Source of the DNA: Nitrosarchaeum sp.
GTDB taxonomy: Archaea > Thermoproteota > Nitrososphaeria > Nitrososphaerales > Nitrosopumilaceae
NCBI RefSeq assembly: GCF_025699065.1
Contig: NZ_JAILWF010000005.1
Location: 1 to 64,000 of the forward strand
Direction: 5' to 3'
Length of the DNA stretch: 64,000 nucleotides
Shown here: positions 27,418 through 34,901 of the stretch, piece after piece
How the letters are laid out: each line of letters starts with the position of its first letter
Numbering within the stretch: the stretch's first letter is position 1
Notes under the pieces: generated by a model
Told to the model about the DNA's origin: nothing
Databases searched by the model: none
What the model saw: the letters and a program-made list of their open reading frames with translations, nothing else
Translations under genes and position numbers: made by a program

Positions 27418-28695
27418 ATGATTATTCAAAATTATGAAGAATTGGCAATATCAGAAAAGAAGATAGATTGTTTGAAGATCCTAGAGGAAGGACTAAAAGC
27501 TGCAGATCCAGAAAACATCATACCAAAATTTGTCACTCCAGAAGAAATTAAAATTAACGGAAAAATTATCAAACTAAACAAGTTTTCTGGAATCTATACG
27601 GTAGCATTTGGAAAAGCCGGAGATTCCATGACGCGAGCATTAAATGCGATAATTCCAATAAAAAACGGGATCATAGTAATTCCAAAAGGTTCAAAATCAA
27701 AAATAAAAGGTAAAAAATTTCAGATTTTTAATTCAGGACATCCAAAACCTGATCAGACAAGTGTAAAGGCAGCAAAAGAAGTGATAAAATTTCTACAAAA
27801 TAGAAGAGAAGGAGAATTAGTGATTTATTTGGTCTCAGGGGGAGGATCATCATTACTTGCAATTCCTGATGACATAACATTGGATGATAAAATCTACGTG
27901 ACCAATCTGTTGCTAAAATCAGGATCTACAATTCAAGAGTTCAACTGTATTAGAAAACACTTGTCAAAAATTAAGGGGGGTAGACTAGTTGAAAATACGA
28001 AATGTCAAGGAATTGGACTAGTTATGTCAGATGTTGAAGGAGATGATCTTTCATCTATTGCATCAGGTACAACATACATGGACAATACAACATTTTTAGA
28101 GGCACTAAACATAATCAACAAGTACAAATTAAAAAATAAAATCCCATTAGAAATTTTACAAAGATTGGAAGATGGATTTAAAGGAAAAATTCCTGAAACA
28201 CCAAAAAAAGCACTGATTGAAAATTACATCATTGCAAACAATAAAAATTGTCTTGATGCAATGGAATTAAAAGCTAAAGAGCTTGGATATAAAACAAAAA
28301 CGATACAGATATTTGGTAACATAAAAGATGCTACACAAAAAATTATAGAAAATATTTCAGATGAACAAAAAACTTGCCTAATATTTGGTGGTGAACCAAC
28401 AGTTGAAGTAATCGGGAAAGGAACAGGAGGAAGAAATCAAGAGTTAGTTTTAAGAATTTTAAAGAATGCACAAAACATGAAAAAAATTGCTATTGCGTCA
28501 GTAGGTACTGATGGGATTGATGGAAATTCATTATTTGCAGGAGCGATAATAGAAAATATCAAAATTGACGAGTCAATAATTAAAGAATTTTTAAAAAATA
28601 GCGATTCCGCAAGATTCTTTCAAAAACAAAAATGCAATATTCGAACCGATTTTACCCATACGAATCTTATGGACATAGGCATAATATTGAAATAA
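27418..28695 (+). CDS. Glycerate 2-kinase (MOFRL family)
   Basis: A ~425-aa kinase of the DUF4147/MOFRL type that phosphorylates D-glycerate to 2-phosphoglycerate. Signature parts are YTVAFGKAGDSMTRALNAI, the phosphate-binding YLVSGGGSSLLAIPDD, NCIRKHLSKIKGGRLVE, LVMSDVEGDDLSSIASGTT, and the MOFRL segment GGEPTVEVIGKGTGGRNQEL with ASVGTDGIDGNSLFAGA. ATG 27418 is chosen because GTG 27403 would lie upstream of the transcription start implied by the TATA core. It is divergent from the semialdehyde reductase. Confidence 0.85.
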   Translation: MIIQNYEELAISEKKIDCLKILEEGLKAADPENIIPKFVTPEEIKINGKIIKLNKFSGIYTVAFGKAGDSMTRALNAIIPIKNGIIVIPKGSKSKIKGKKFQIFNSGHPKPDQTSVKAAKEVIKFLQNRREGELVIYLVSGGGSSLLAIPDDITLDDKIYVTNLLLKSGSTIQEFNCIRKHLSKIKGGRLVENTKCQGIGLVMSDVEGDDLSSIASGTTYMDNTTFLEALNIINKYKLKNKIPLEILQRLEDGFKGKIPETPKKALIENYIIANNKNCLDAMELKAKELGYKTKTIQIFGNIKDATQKIIENISDEQKTCLIFGGEPTVEVIGKGTGGRNQELVLRILKNAQNMKKIAIASVGTDGIDGNSLFAGAIIENIKIDESIIKEFLKNSDSARFFQKQKCNIRTDFTHTNLMDIGIILK

Positions 28696-28699
28696 ATTT

Positions 28700-28804
28700 T
28701 CAATTACAGATTGATTGTTGTTCTTTCTTTGAATGCTCTTTTCGCATTCTAGCTATAACTGCAGCTAATTGTGCTTCATGAATTTCATCCAGAGTTTCGC
28801 ACAT
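28700..28804 (-). CDS. Mini-ORF, 34 aa
   Basis: ATG 28804 to TGA gives a 34-aa charged helical peptide starting MCETLDEIHEAQLAAVIARM. No family is recognised. It lies in the 404-bp gap between glycerate kinase and the small-gene cluster at 29100; its base and codon use look coding, but the length makes the call uncertain. Confidence 0.35.
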   Translation of the reverse strand: MCETLDEIHEAQLAAVIARMRKEHSKKEQQSICN

Positions 28805-28929
28805 AACACTCACATAAAATACTGAAACTTAAAGATTTAATGAGATTGTATAAAATAAATCAATCAGGATTTAAGAATTATACATTCTTAGAAATTCATA
28901 TTATTTCTAAATCATTAAAATTAACCTGT

Positions 28930-29010
28930 TTATTTTATTACAGTCACTGGAGCCTTTACTGTTTTAACAAGATAACTTGAAACACTTCCCAAAAAAGATG
29001 TAAAAAATTC
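28930..29010 (-). pseudogene. Universal stress protein remnant (C-terminal end only)
   Basis: The minus strand reads FFTSFLGSVSSYLVKTVKAP followed by VTVIK and a stop. This is the characteristic UspA C-terminus (LGSVS plus the final beta strand). An in-frame TAA stands immediately before it, and no other Usp domain sequence lies upstream within the gap, so only about 26 codons survive. Confidence 0.6.
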
Positions 29011-29099
29011 TTACAGTTGTTTAAAACAAATTCAAAAAATAAACGTTTTTTTAATAAAAAATATACTGGTTTGAAATACTATAATCACTAAACCATATC

Positions 29100-29195
29100 A
29101 TGAATAAAAAAAGTATGAGCAAATGCGATAATCCATCTTGTGCATGTGGTTGCCATGAGGGATCAAATTATAGACGGGGAAGGATAAGAGGATAG
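29100..29195 (+). CDS. Cysteine-rich mini-protein, 31 aa
   Basis: ATG 29100 to TAG gives a 31-aa peptide with CDNPSCACGCHEG followed by an arginine-rich end (YRRGRIRG). Four Cys and one His within 11 residues suggest a metal-binding knuckle. It ends 3 bp before the RAM-domain gene at 29199, so it looks like the first gene of a three-gene unit with 29199 and 29445. Confidence 0.5.
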   Translation: MNKKSMSKCDNPSCACGCHEGSNYRRGRIRG

Positions 29196-29198
29196 ATT

Positions 29199-29444
29199 AT
29201 GGAAATTGCATATATTTTGATACAGTGTGATTTAGGTTCCGAAGAGCAGATCATAAATCAAATTATGCAAATTCCAGAAGTAAAAGAGGTAAGAGGAACA
29301 TATGGAATTTATGATGTTTTTTGCAAAGTTCAAGCAGACACAAAAGATTCGCTGGATAATGTAATTACGAATAAAATTAGAAAGATTCCAAAGATTCGCT
29401 CAACTATAACACTTCATTACATACCATCACAAGGGGGAAAGTAG
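29199..29444 (+). CDS. Stand-alone Lrp/AsnC ligand-binding (RAM) domain protein
   Basis: An 81-aa protein with the RAM fold of Lrp/AsnC regulators (AYILIQCDLGSEEQIINQIM; VKEVRGTYGIYDVFCKVQAD; TTL-type final strand) and no DNA-binding domain. Such proteins oligomerise and can bind amino acids or modulate full-length Lrp proteins. It sits between two small Cys-rich proteins. A paralogue is at 53545-53772. Confidence 0.82.
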   Translation: MEIAYILIQCDLGSEEQIINQIMQIPEVKEVRGTYGIYDVFCKVQADTKDSLDNVITNKIRKIPKIRSTITLHYIPSQGGK

Positions 29445-29684
29445 ATGCTAGAAAAACAATTCAATCCAGATTTATTGTATAATAGAATTGTTCATTATTA
29501 CATGGATAAGAAAGGATATTCAATAGACAAGGCAAATTCAATTGCCCAATCAGTTGTAAAAAGAGAGGCTCAAAGAAGAATATGTAAAAATGATAAATGC
29601 AAACATTTCTCACATGATCACATTAGAAATTCTGAAATATGTTTAGTATTAGATTGTGACTGTGGAAAATTTCAAACTAAGTAA
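29445..29684 (+). CDS. Hypothetical zinc-binding protein, 79 aa
   Basis: The start codon abuts the stop of the RAM gene. The N-terminal half is helical (YNRIVHYYMDKKGYSIDKAN), and the C-terminal half has CKNDKCKHFSHDHIRN followed by CLVLDCDCGKF, a Cys/His-rich site. The family is unknown; a metal-dependent regulatory partner of the RAM protein is possible. It overlaps the convergent MBL gene by 8 bp. Confidence 0.6.
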   Translation: MLEKQFNPDLLYNRIVHYYMDKKGYSIDKANSIAQSVVKREAQRRICKNDKCKHFSHDHIRNSEICLVLDCDCGKFQTK

Positions 29685-30663
29685 AGTCGTCTAAAGAATT
29701 TTCACGAAGCGGTTGTGCACTAATTCCAAGTGTTCTTAGATGTGCTGCAAATTCTTCAACAAATCCATGTATAGTGTAAACTTGTTCCGCTCCAGAACGA
29801 ATTACCAAGTCCACTAATTCATTAAAATCACAATGATCACTCATAATTATTGAATAATCTGAACGTCGTCCAAATGCAAATCGAGAAGATTGTGCCCAAC
29901 CACTAAAACCTATAGTTACTGCACCATACTTTGACTTCATATCTTTGAGAAATTGATTCTTTTCAGACATTAAGGGAGCTATCATCACCCACGGTTTGTT
30001 TTTCAATAATCCATTTTTTTCTGCTTCAGTATGACCTATTCCGTCATTTAGAGAAATACCAAGTTTCTGATGAAGCGCATTCATTTGTTTTACAGAATCA
30101 TGAAAATACAATGGCCCCCAATGACCAAAAAGTTGAGTAATAGTTTGAGCTTTTCCTAGCTGATAGCCCAATAAAATCACAGGAACTCCTTTTCCATAAA
30201 GTTCTGAGATCAATTCATTGACTTGTTTTTGGATAATATCTAATTTTGGAAATACAAATTCAGGTAAACCAAATGTACATTCTGTGATTAGTGTTTTACA
30301 TTTTGGAATTATTCCACCTTTAAGAAACCCTCTATCACGTGTACAAATATCCCCAGTGTAAAAAATATCATCAAAAAGCAAACTTTTTGCACCTAAAATA
30401 TGCCCACTATCAATTAATGAAAAATCAACAATATTTTGTACATGATTTTCCATCTTAAAACCTCTAAGATTTGCAATTTCACTTGTCTCAATTGAGGCAA
30501 GTATGGTACCACCATTTTTGGATGGAAGATGATCAGAGTGTGCATGGGATACAAAATTTACTCCCATTGAATCAGTTTTTTTAGGATCCAAACGAACGCG
30601 TTTACCTTCAGTCTCACATAGTATTCCATTTTTGGTCATTCGAATACGAGGAGACAATGTCAA
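29677..30663 (-). CDS. MBL-fold nuclease, YSH1/exonuclease-like
   Basis: A 328-aa metallo-beta-lactamase-fold protein. The metal motif is SHAHSDHLPSK, followed by DSGHILGAKSLLF, the D-containing FYTGDICTRDRGFLKG, and the C-terminal SDHCDFNELVDLVIRSGAEQ with VYTIHGF. This layout matches the COG1236-type archaeal relatives of mRNA 3'-end processing exonucleases and of ligase-associated DNA exonucleases. No KH domain is present. RNA or DNA specificity cannot be told from sequence. Confidence 0.75.
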   Translation of the reverse strand: MTLSPRIRMTKNGILCETEGKRVRLDPKKTDSMGVNFVSHAHSDHLPSKNGGTILASIETSEIANLRGFKMENHVQNIVDFSLIDSGHILGAKSLLFDDIFYTGDICTRDRGFLKGGIIPKCKTLITECTFGLPEFVFPKLDIIQKQVNELISELYGKGVPVILLGYQLGKAQTITQLFGHWGPLYFHDSVKQMNALHQKLGISLNDGIGHTEAEKNGLLKNKPWVMIAPLMSEKNQFLKDMKSKYGAVTIGFSGWAQSSRFAFGRRSDYSIIMSDHCDFNELVDLVIRSGAEQVYTIHGFVEEFAAHLRTLGISAQPLRENSLDDFT

Positions 30664-30715
30664 ACAAAATAATTGGATTTGATATAAATTGCAGGTTTGA
30701 TCTACTATTGACTAG

Positions 30716-31333
30716 TTGCTAAATCTAGGAATTTTAATTTCAGGACGCGGGAGCAACATGGAATCCATTCTAAAAGCAATTAAACATAAAAAAATTCCAA
30801 TTAATCCAGCTATTATTATATCAAACAAACCTGATGCAAAAGGCTTGAAAATTGCACAAAAAATGGGCATAAAAACAGAAGTAATTGAAAGTAAAAATTT
30901 CAAAGGTAGTAGATTAGATTATGATAAAAAAATAATATCAACTCTAGAAAAACATGGCGTTACACCAAAAAATGGGTTGATTTGTTTAGCTGGATTTATG
31001 AGAATAATTAGTCCGGAGTTTGTTAAAAAATATAAAAATAGAATAATCAACATCCACCCAGCTTTACTTCCAGCTTTTCCAGGATTAAATGCTCAAAAAC
31101 AGGCAATTGATAACGGTGCAAAATATTCAGGATGTACTGTACATTTTGTTGATTCTGGGGTAGATACAGGACCAATAATTTTACAACTAGTAGTCAAAGT
31201 AAAAAACAACGATACAGAAAAAACATTATCAAAGAGGATTTTAGCAAAAGAGCATAAAGCATACCCTGAAGCTGTAAGGTTATTTGCTGAAAATAGGATA
31301 AAAATCGTAGGTAGAAAAACTATAATTTCCTAA
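30716..31333 (+). CDS. purN: Phosphoribosylglycinamide formyltransferase
   Basis: A 205-aa enzyme of purine synthesis that transfers the formyl group of 10-formyl-THF to GAR. N-terminal LNLGILISGRGSNMESILKA binds the phosphoribosyl group. Catalytic residues are Asn and His in INIHPALLPAFPG and Asp in HFVDSGVDTGPII. The start is TTG 30716. It fits with folD and the 5-formyl-THF cyclo-ligase 700 bp further on, which supply its folate cofactor, and with purD nearby. Confidence 0.93.
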   Translation: MLNLGILISGRGSNMESILKAIKHKKIPINPAIIISNKPDAKGLKIAQKMGIKTEVIESKNFKGSRLDYDKKIISTLEKHGVTPKNGLICLAGFMRIISPEFVKKYKNRIINIHPALLPAFPGLNAQKQAIDNGAKYSGCTVHFVDSGVDTGPIILQLVVKVKNNDTEKTLSKRILAKEHKAYPEAVRLFAENRIKIVGRKTIIS

Positions 31334-31650
31334 GAATCAAATCCACTAAAAAAATACAATACAACTAATTCTTTTGAATTGCCATGGAAAAAGTGAGGAA
31401 TTTTTTTCTCTACAAAATACATTTTATTTTCAGAAATCTCATAGTCTTTGTTTTTTATTTTTAAAAAACCGTTACCTTTGATTACAAAATATACTTCATC
31501 ACTATCATGTGGTTCTTGAGTGTCTTCTTCTCCAGGTTGCAATACGAGCACACCTGTAGCTAAATTTTCTTTATTGATAAAAGTATGAAAGTAGTTATCA
31601 CTTTTTTTTATTTTTTCAATGTATTTGTTTACGTCAAAAACTAGATTCAT
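31330..31650 (-). CDS. Cupin domain protein
   Basis: A 106-aa single cupin. Metal-site motif 1 is visible as EPHDSDEVYFVIKGNGFLKI, and motif 2 as YFVEKKIPHFFHGNS. Function is unknown; small cupins often sense or isomerise small molecules. It overlaps the purN stop by 4 bp on the opposite strand and is probably co-transcribed with the ABM gene upstream (1 bp gap). Confidence 0.75.
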   Translation of the reverse strand: MNLVFDVNKYIEKIKKSDNYFHTFINKENLATGVLVLQPGEEDTQEPHDSDEVYFVIKGNGFLKIKNKDYEISENKMYFVEKKIPHFFHGNSKELVVLYFFSGFDS

Positions 31651-31651
31651 T

Positions 31652-31960
31652 TTATTGTGAGACTACAGTATAAAATTTAGGTTCAGGTAATTTTTCCATA
31701 AAGGATGCAGCCATGGAATGAAGTTTTTCATGTTCAGGACTTTGATGCATTTTACTGAATTTTTCAAGATTTTCAAATTCAACTAATATCCTATGTTTGC
31801 CATCTTTCGTTTCCAAAAGACGTCTATTTACAAAACCATCAAATTTTGATACTGTTTTATTTGATTCTGAAAACCAATTTTTAAAGATAATAAGAGATTC
31901 AGATTTTATTTGAACGTCAGATATTACTACAAACATAAAATTATTCCAATTTAGTTCCAT
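31652..31960 (-). CDS. Antibiotic biosynthesis monooxygenase (ABM) family protein
   Basis: A 102-aa ferredoxin-like fold protein (FVVISDVQIKSESLIIFKNW; FDGFVNRRLLETKDGKHRIL). ABM proteins are heme-degrading or quinone monooxygenases acting as dimers. ATG 31960 is used, preceded by AAAGGA and a TATA-like TCTATAATTG near 31985. It reads in one unit with the cupin gene. Confidence 0.7.
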   Translation of the reverse strand: MELNWNNFMFVVISDVQIKSESLIIFKNWFSESNKTVSKFDGFVNRRLLETKDGKHRILVEFENLEKFSKMHQSPEHEKLHSMAASFMEKLPEPKFYTVVSQ

Positions 31961-32006
31961 AATTTCCTTTCTAAGATTTTCAATTATAGATCAAGTCATT
32001 TCAAGG

Positions 32007-32015
32007 ATTAAATAT
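32007..32015 (+). promoter_or_regulatory. TATA box of folD
   Basis: ATTAAATAT is centred 27 nt upstream of ATG 32038, so the folD transcript is probably leaderless. Confidence 0.45.
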
Positions 32016-32037
32016 CTACAAGTTAGAATTAATCCTG

Positions 32038-32901
32038 ATGGCGGGCATAAAAATAGACGGTAAAGAAATAGCCCAGTCAGTAAAAAATAGAGTTAGAAAA
32101 GCTGTTGAAGAATTAAAAAATCAAGGGATCAATCCATGTTTGGCAACTGTTCTAGTTGGAGACAATCCAGCATCTGCTACTTATGTTAAAAACAAGCACA
32201 AAGCATGTGAAGAAGTCGGAATTATCACTAAAGATTTCAAGTTTGCTTCAGAAATTAGCCAATTAGAATTAAATAAAAAAATTGATGATCTAAATAAAGA
32301 TAAAACTGTTCACGGAATTTTAGTACAACTACCGTTACCAAGTCAATTAGATGAATTTTTCACAACATCAAGAATTTCTCCTCTAAAAGATGTGGATGGT
32401 CTCACTCCACATAATGTAGGATTATTAGCAATGAGAAAAGCTGCACTTGTAGCATGTACGCCATTAGGAGTAATGGAAATGTTTGATTATTACAAGATAG
32501 ATTTGGATGGCAAAAATGTAGTTTTAATTAATCGAAGTAATTTAGTTGGAAAACCACTATATCATTTACTTTTAGCAAGAAATGCAACCGTGATTACATG
32601 TCATTCTAAAACAAAGAATATCAAAGAATTATGTCAACATGCAGATATTATAATTACAGCTGTTGGAGATAGAAACAAGTTCACATTAACACCAGATATG
32701 ATAAAAAAAGATGCAATAGTAATCGATGTTGCAATATCAAGATACAACGAAAAATTAGTTGGAGATACAGATTATGAACAAATTATTCAAAAAGCATCAT
32801 ATGCAACGCCTGTTCCAGGAGGAGTAGGACCTATGACAGTTGCAATGTTGTTGAAAAATACAATAACAGCCGCATCATTAAGTAGTCAAATTGAAAGATA
32901 A
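32038..32901 (+). CDS. folD: Bifunctional methylene-THF dehydrogenase / methenyl-THF cyclohydrolase
   Basis: A 287-aa FolD that interconverts 5,10-methylene-, methenyl- and 10-formyl-THF. The active-site lysine is in YVKNKHKACEEVGI, followed by ILVQLPLPSQLD, KDVDGLTPHNVG, the NADP site VLINRSNLVGKPLYHLLL, and TPVPGGVGPMTVAML. It supplies one-carbon units to purN. The next gene overlaps by 11 bp. Confidence 0.95.
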   Translation: MAGIKIDGKEIAQSVKNRVRKAVEELKNQGINPCLATVLVGDNPASATYVKNKHKACEEVGIITKDFKFASEISQLELNKKIDDLNKDKTVHGILVQLPLPSQLDEFFTTSRISPLKDVDGLTPHNVGLLAMRKAALVACTPLGVMEMFDYYKIDLDGKNVVLINRSNLVGKPLYHLLLARNATVITCHSKTKNIKELCQHADIIITAVGDRNKFTLTPDMIKKDAIVIDVAISRYNEKLVGDTDYEQIIQKASYATPVPGGVGPMTVAMLLKNTITAASLSSQIER

Positions 32902-33460
32902 TTCAGAAAAAACATCATTAAGAAAATTTCTTCTTGATAAAAGAGATAGTACTTCATTTGATTTAATGAAAATCATAAGCAAAGCAATACAAAAAAGACT
33001 AAAAAAAATTGATTCGTTCAGAAATGCAAAAAAAATAGGGATGTATTACCCCATCGGAAGTGAAATAATGACACAAGATATCATCCAAGAAGCACTAAGT
33101 GAAGGAAAAGAAGTATTTTTGCCCAAAGTAGTTGGAAAAAATATAGAATTTAGAAAGATTGAGAGTGTTAGCAATCTAGAAAATGGATCTTTTGACATAA
33201 TGGAACCTCGTAATGAATGCCCAATGGATAACAATCTAGACATCATATTGGTTCCAACAGTAGGAATTTCACAAAAGGGAGTAAGATTGGGATATGGTCA
33301 TGGATTTTATGATAGATTTTTAGCTGAAAATAAAATTGAAACAATTTCAATAACAATGGAAAAACAAATAGTAAAAAACATACCAGCTTCAGAACATGAC
33401 ATAACAATTAATTGGATTGTTACTGAAGATAGAATAATCGATACATCAAAGATAAGATAG
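32891..33460 (+). CDS. 5-formyltetrahydrofolate cyclo-ligase
   Basis: A 189-aa enzyme that recycles 5-formyl-THF to methenyl-THF with ATP. It has KIGMYYPIGSEIMTQ, EVFLPKVVGKNIEFRKI, and the signature LVPTVGISQKGVRLGYGHGF with YDRFL. The start is TTG 32891 inside the end of folD, so it is translationally coupled. It is convergent with purD (15-bp overlap of 3' ends). Confidence 0.9.
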   Translation: MKDNSEKTSLRKFLLDKRDSTSFDLMKIISKAIQKRLKKIDSFRNAKKIGMYYPIGSEIMTQDIIQEALSEGKEVFLPKVVGKNIEFRKIESVSNLENGSFDIMEPRNECPMDNNLDIILVPTVGISQKGVRLGYGHGFYDRFLAENKIETISITMEKQIVKNIPASEHDITINWIVTEDRIIDTSKIR

Positions 33461-34711
33461 ACCTTTTTTACCAATATCCATTCTGCAAAATTTGCTTGGC
33501 CAAGTGATTTTATCTACTGCAGCATATGCATTTGAAATTGCAGAAGATAATGTATCACCAAGTGCAGTGACTCCTAATACTCTACCGCCATTTGATAGAA
33601 TTTTTCCATTTTGTTTTTTTGTTCCGGCATGAAAAACAATAGCATTTTTTGGAATCAAATCAAATCCAGTTATTTCTTCACCTGATGGATAAGATTCAGG
33701 ATATCCTTGAGATGCCAAAACAATACAAACAGCTGATTGGCATTTCCATTTTGGTGTAGGCATAGAAGATAATGTACCATCTACACTTGCAACAAAATAA
33801 TCATACAAATCAAAATCCATCCTCATCATAATGGGTTGACATTCTGGGTCACCCATACGTGCATTAAATTCTAAAACATATGGTTCATTGTTTCTAATCA
33901 TTACTCCGGCATAAAGGAATCCTTTGAAAATAATTCCCTCATTTTTCATTGATTGAATTGTTTTATGGATAATTTTTTTTTGGATCTTTTCAGCAAGGAT
34001 ATCATTAATGACAGGAGTTGGAGAATATGCACCCATACCTCCAGTATTAGGGCCTTTATCATCATCAAAAATTCTTTTGTGATCTTGGCTTGACGCCATA
34101 GGTATTGCAGTTACTCCATCACATAATGCAATGTAAGAAGCTTCAATTCCATCAATCCTCTCTTCCACAATAATTCTATTACCAGCATTGCCAAATGCCT
34201 TTTTTACCAATATAGAATTAATTGCTGCGATTGCTTCATCAGAGCTATTACAAACTATTACTCCTTTTCCAGAGGCAAGGCCATCAGCTTTAACTACAAC
34301 ATTATAATCAAGAGATTTTACATATTCTTCTGCTTTTTTTGGATCATCAAAGATTTCAAATTTTGCTGTTTGAATTCCATTTCTTTTCATGAAATTTTTT
34401 GCCCAGATTTTACTAGATTCTAATTGTGCTGCATTTTTAGAGGGTCCAAAAATTTTCAAATTCATTTGATTAAATTTATCGACAATTCCTGCTGCAAGCG
34501 GAATCTCTGGACCAACTACAGTAAAACAATTATTCTTTTTTGCAAAGTCTGCAAGGGAATCAAGATCATCAACATTAATTGAAACATTGTTTTCAGTTCC
34601 ACCATTTCCAGGTGCAGTAAATACAGTATCAATCTTTGGACTTTGTGATAATTTCCAAGATAGTGCATGTTCTCGTCCACCCGAACCAATGACTAAAACA
34701 TTAACCAACAA
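33446..34711 (-). CDS. purD: Phosphoribosylamine-glycine ligase
   Basis: A 421-aa GAR synthetase of normal length. It has the N-terminal VNVLVIGSGGREHALSWKLS, ATP-grasp motifs VVKADGLASGKGVIV and RIIVEERIDGIEASY, then DDKGPNTGGMGAYSP and VLEFNARMGDPECQPI. It begins at TTG 34711 or the adjacent TTG. Together with purN it gives two steps of purine synthesis in the same 4-kb region. Confidence 0.94.
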   Translation of the reverse strand: MLVNVLVIGSGGREHALSWKLSQSPKIDTVFTAPGNGGTENNVSINVDDLDSLADFAKKNNCFTVVGPEIPLAAGIVDKFNQMNLKIFGPSKNAAQLESSKIWAKNFMKRNGIQTAKFEIFDDPKKAEEYVKSLDYNVVVKADGLASGKGVIVCNSSDEAIAAINSILVKKAFGNAGNRIIVEERIDGIEASYIALCDGVTAIPMASSQDHKRIFDDDKGPNTGGMGAYSPTPVINDILAEKIQKKIIHKTIQSMKNEGIIFKGFLYAGVMIRNNEPYVLEFNARMGDPECQPIMMRMDFDLYDYFVASVDGTLSSMPTPKWKCQSAVCIVLASQGYPESYPSGEEITGFDLIPKNAIVFHAGTKKQNGKILSNGGRVLGVTALGDTLSSAISNAYAAVDKITWPSKFCRMDIGKKGLSYL

Positions 34712-34869
34712 AAATTATCTTTCACTCAATTATATAATCCAAGTTATCAAAATGTAAAAATCACATTTTTAGACAATTCAGTATTTTAGTTATTTTACTC
34801 ATTGGATGCGAATCAGCGTGAAACAAACTAGGGCAAGAATTGAATAAAGAATAAGAAAATCAATTTAGC

Positions 34870-34877
34870 TTTATAAT
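34870..34877 (+). promoter_or_regulatory. TATA box of ileS
   Basis: TTTATAAT is centred 28 nt before ATG 34902, consistent with a leaderless mRNA. Confidence 0.5.
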
Positions 34878-34901
34878 GCCACACCTATATCAGAATTCAA
34901 G

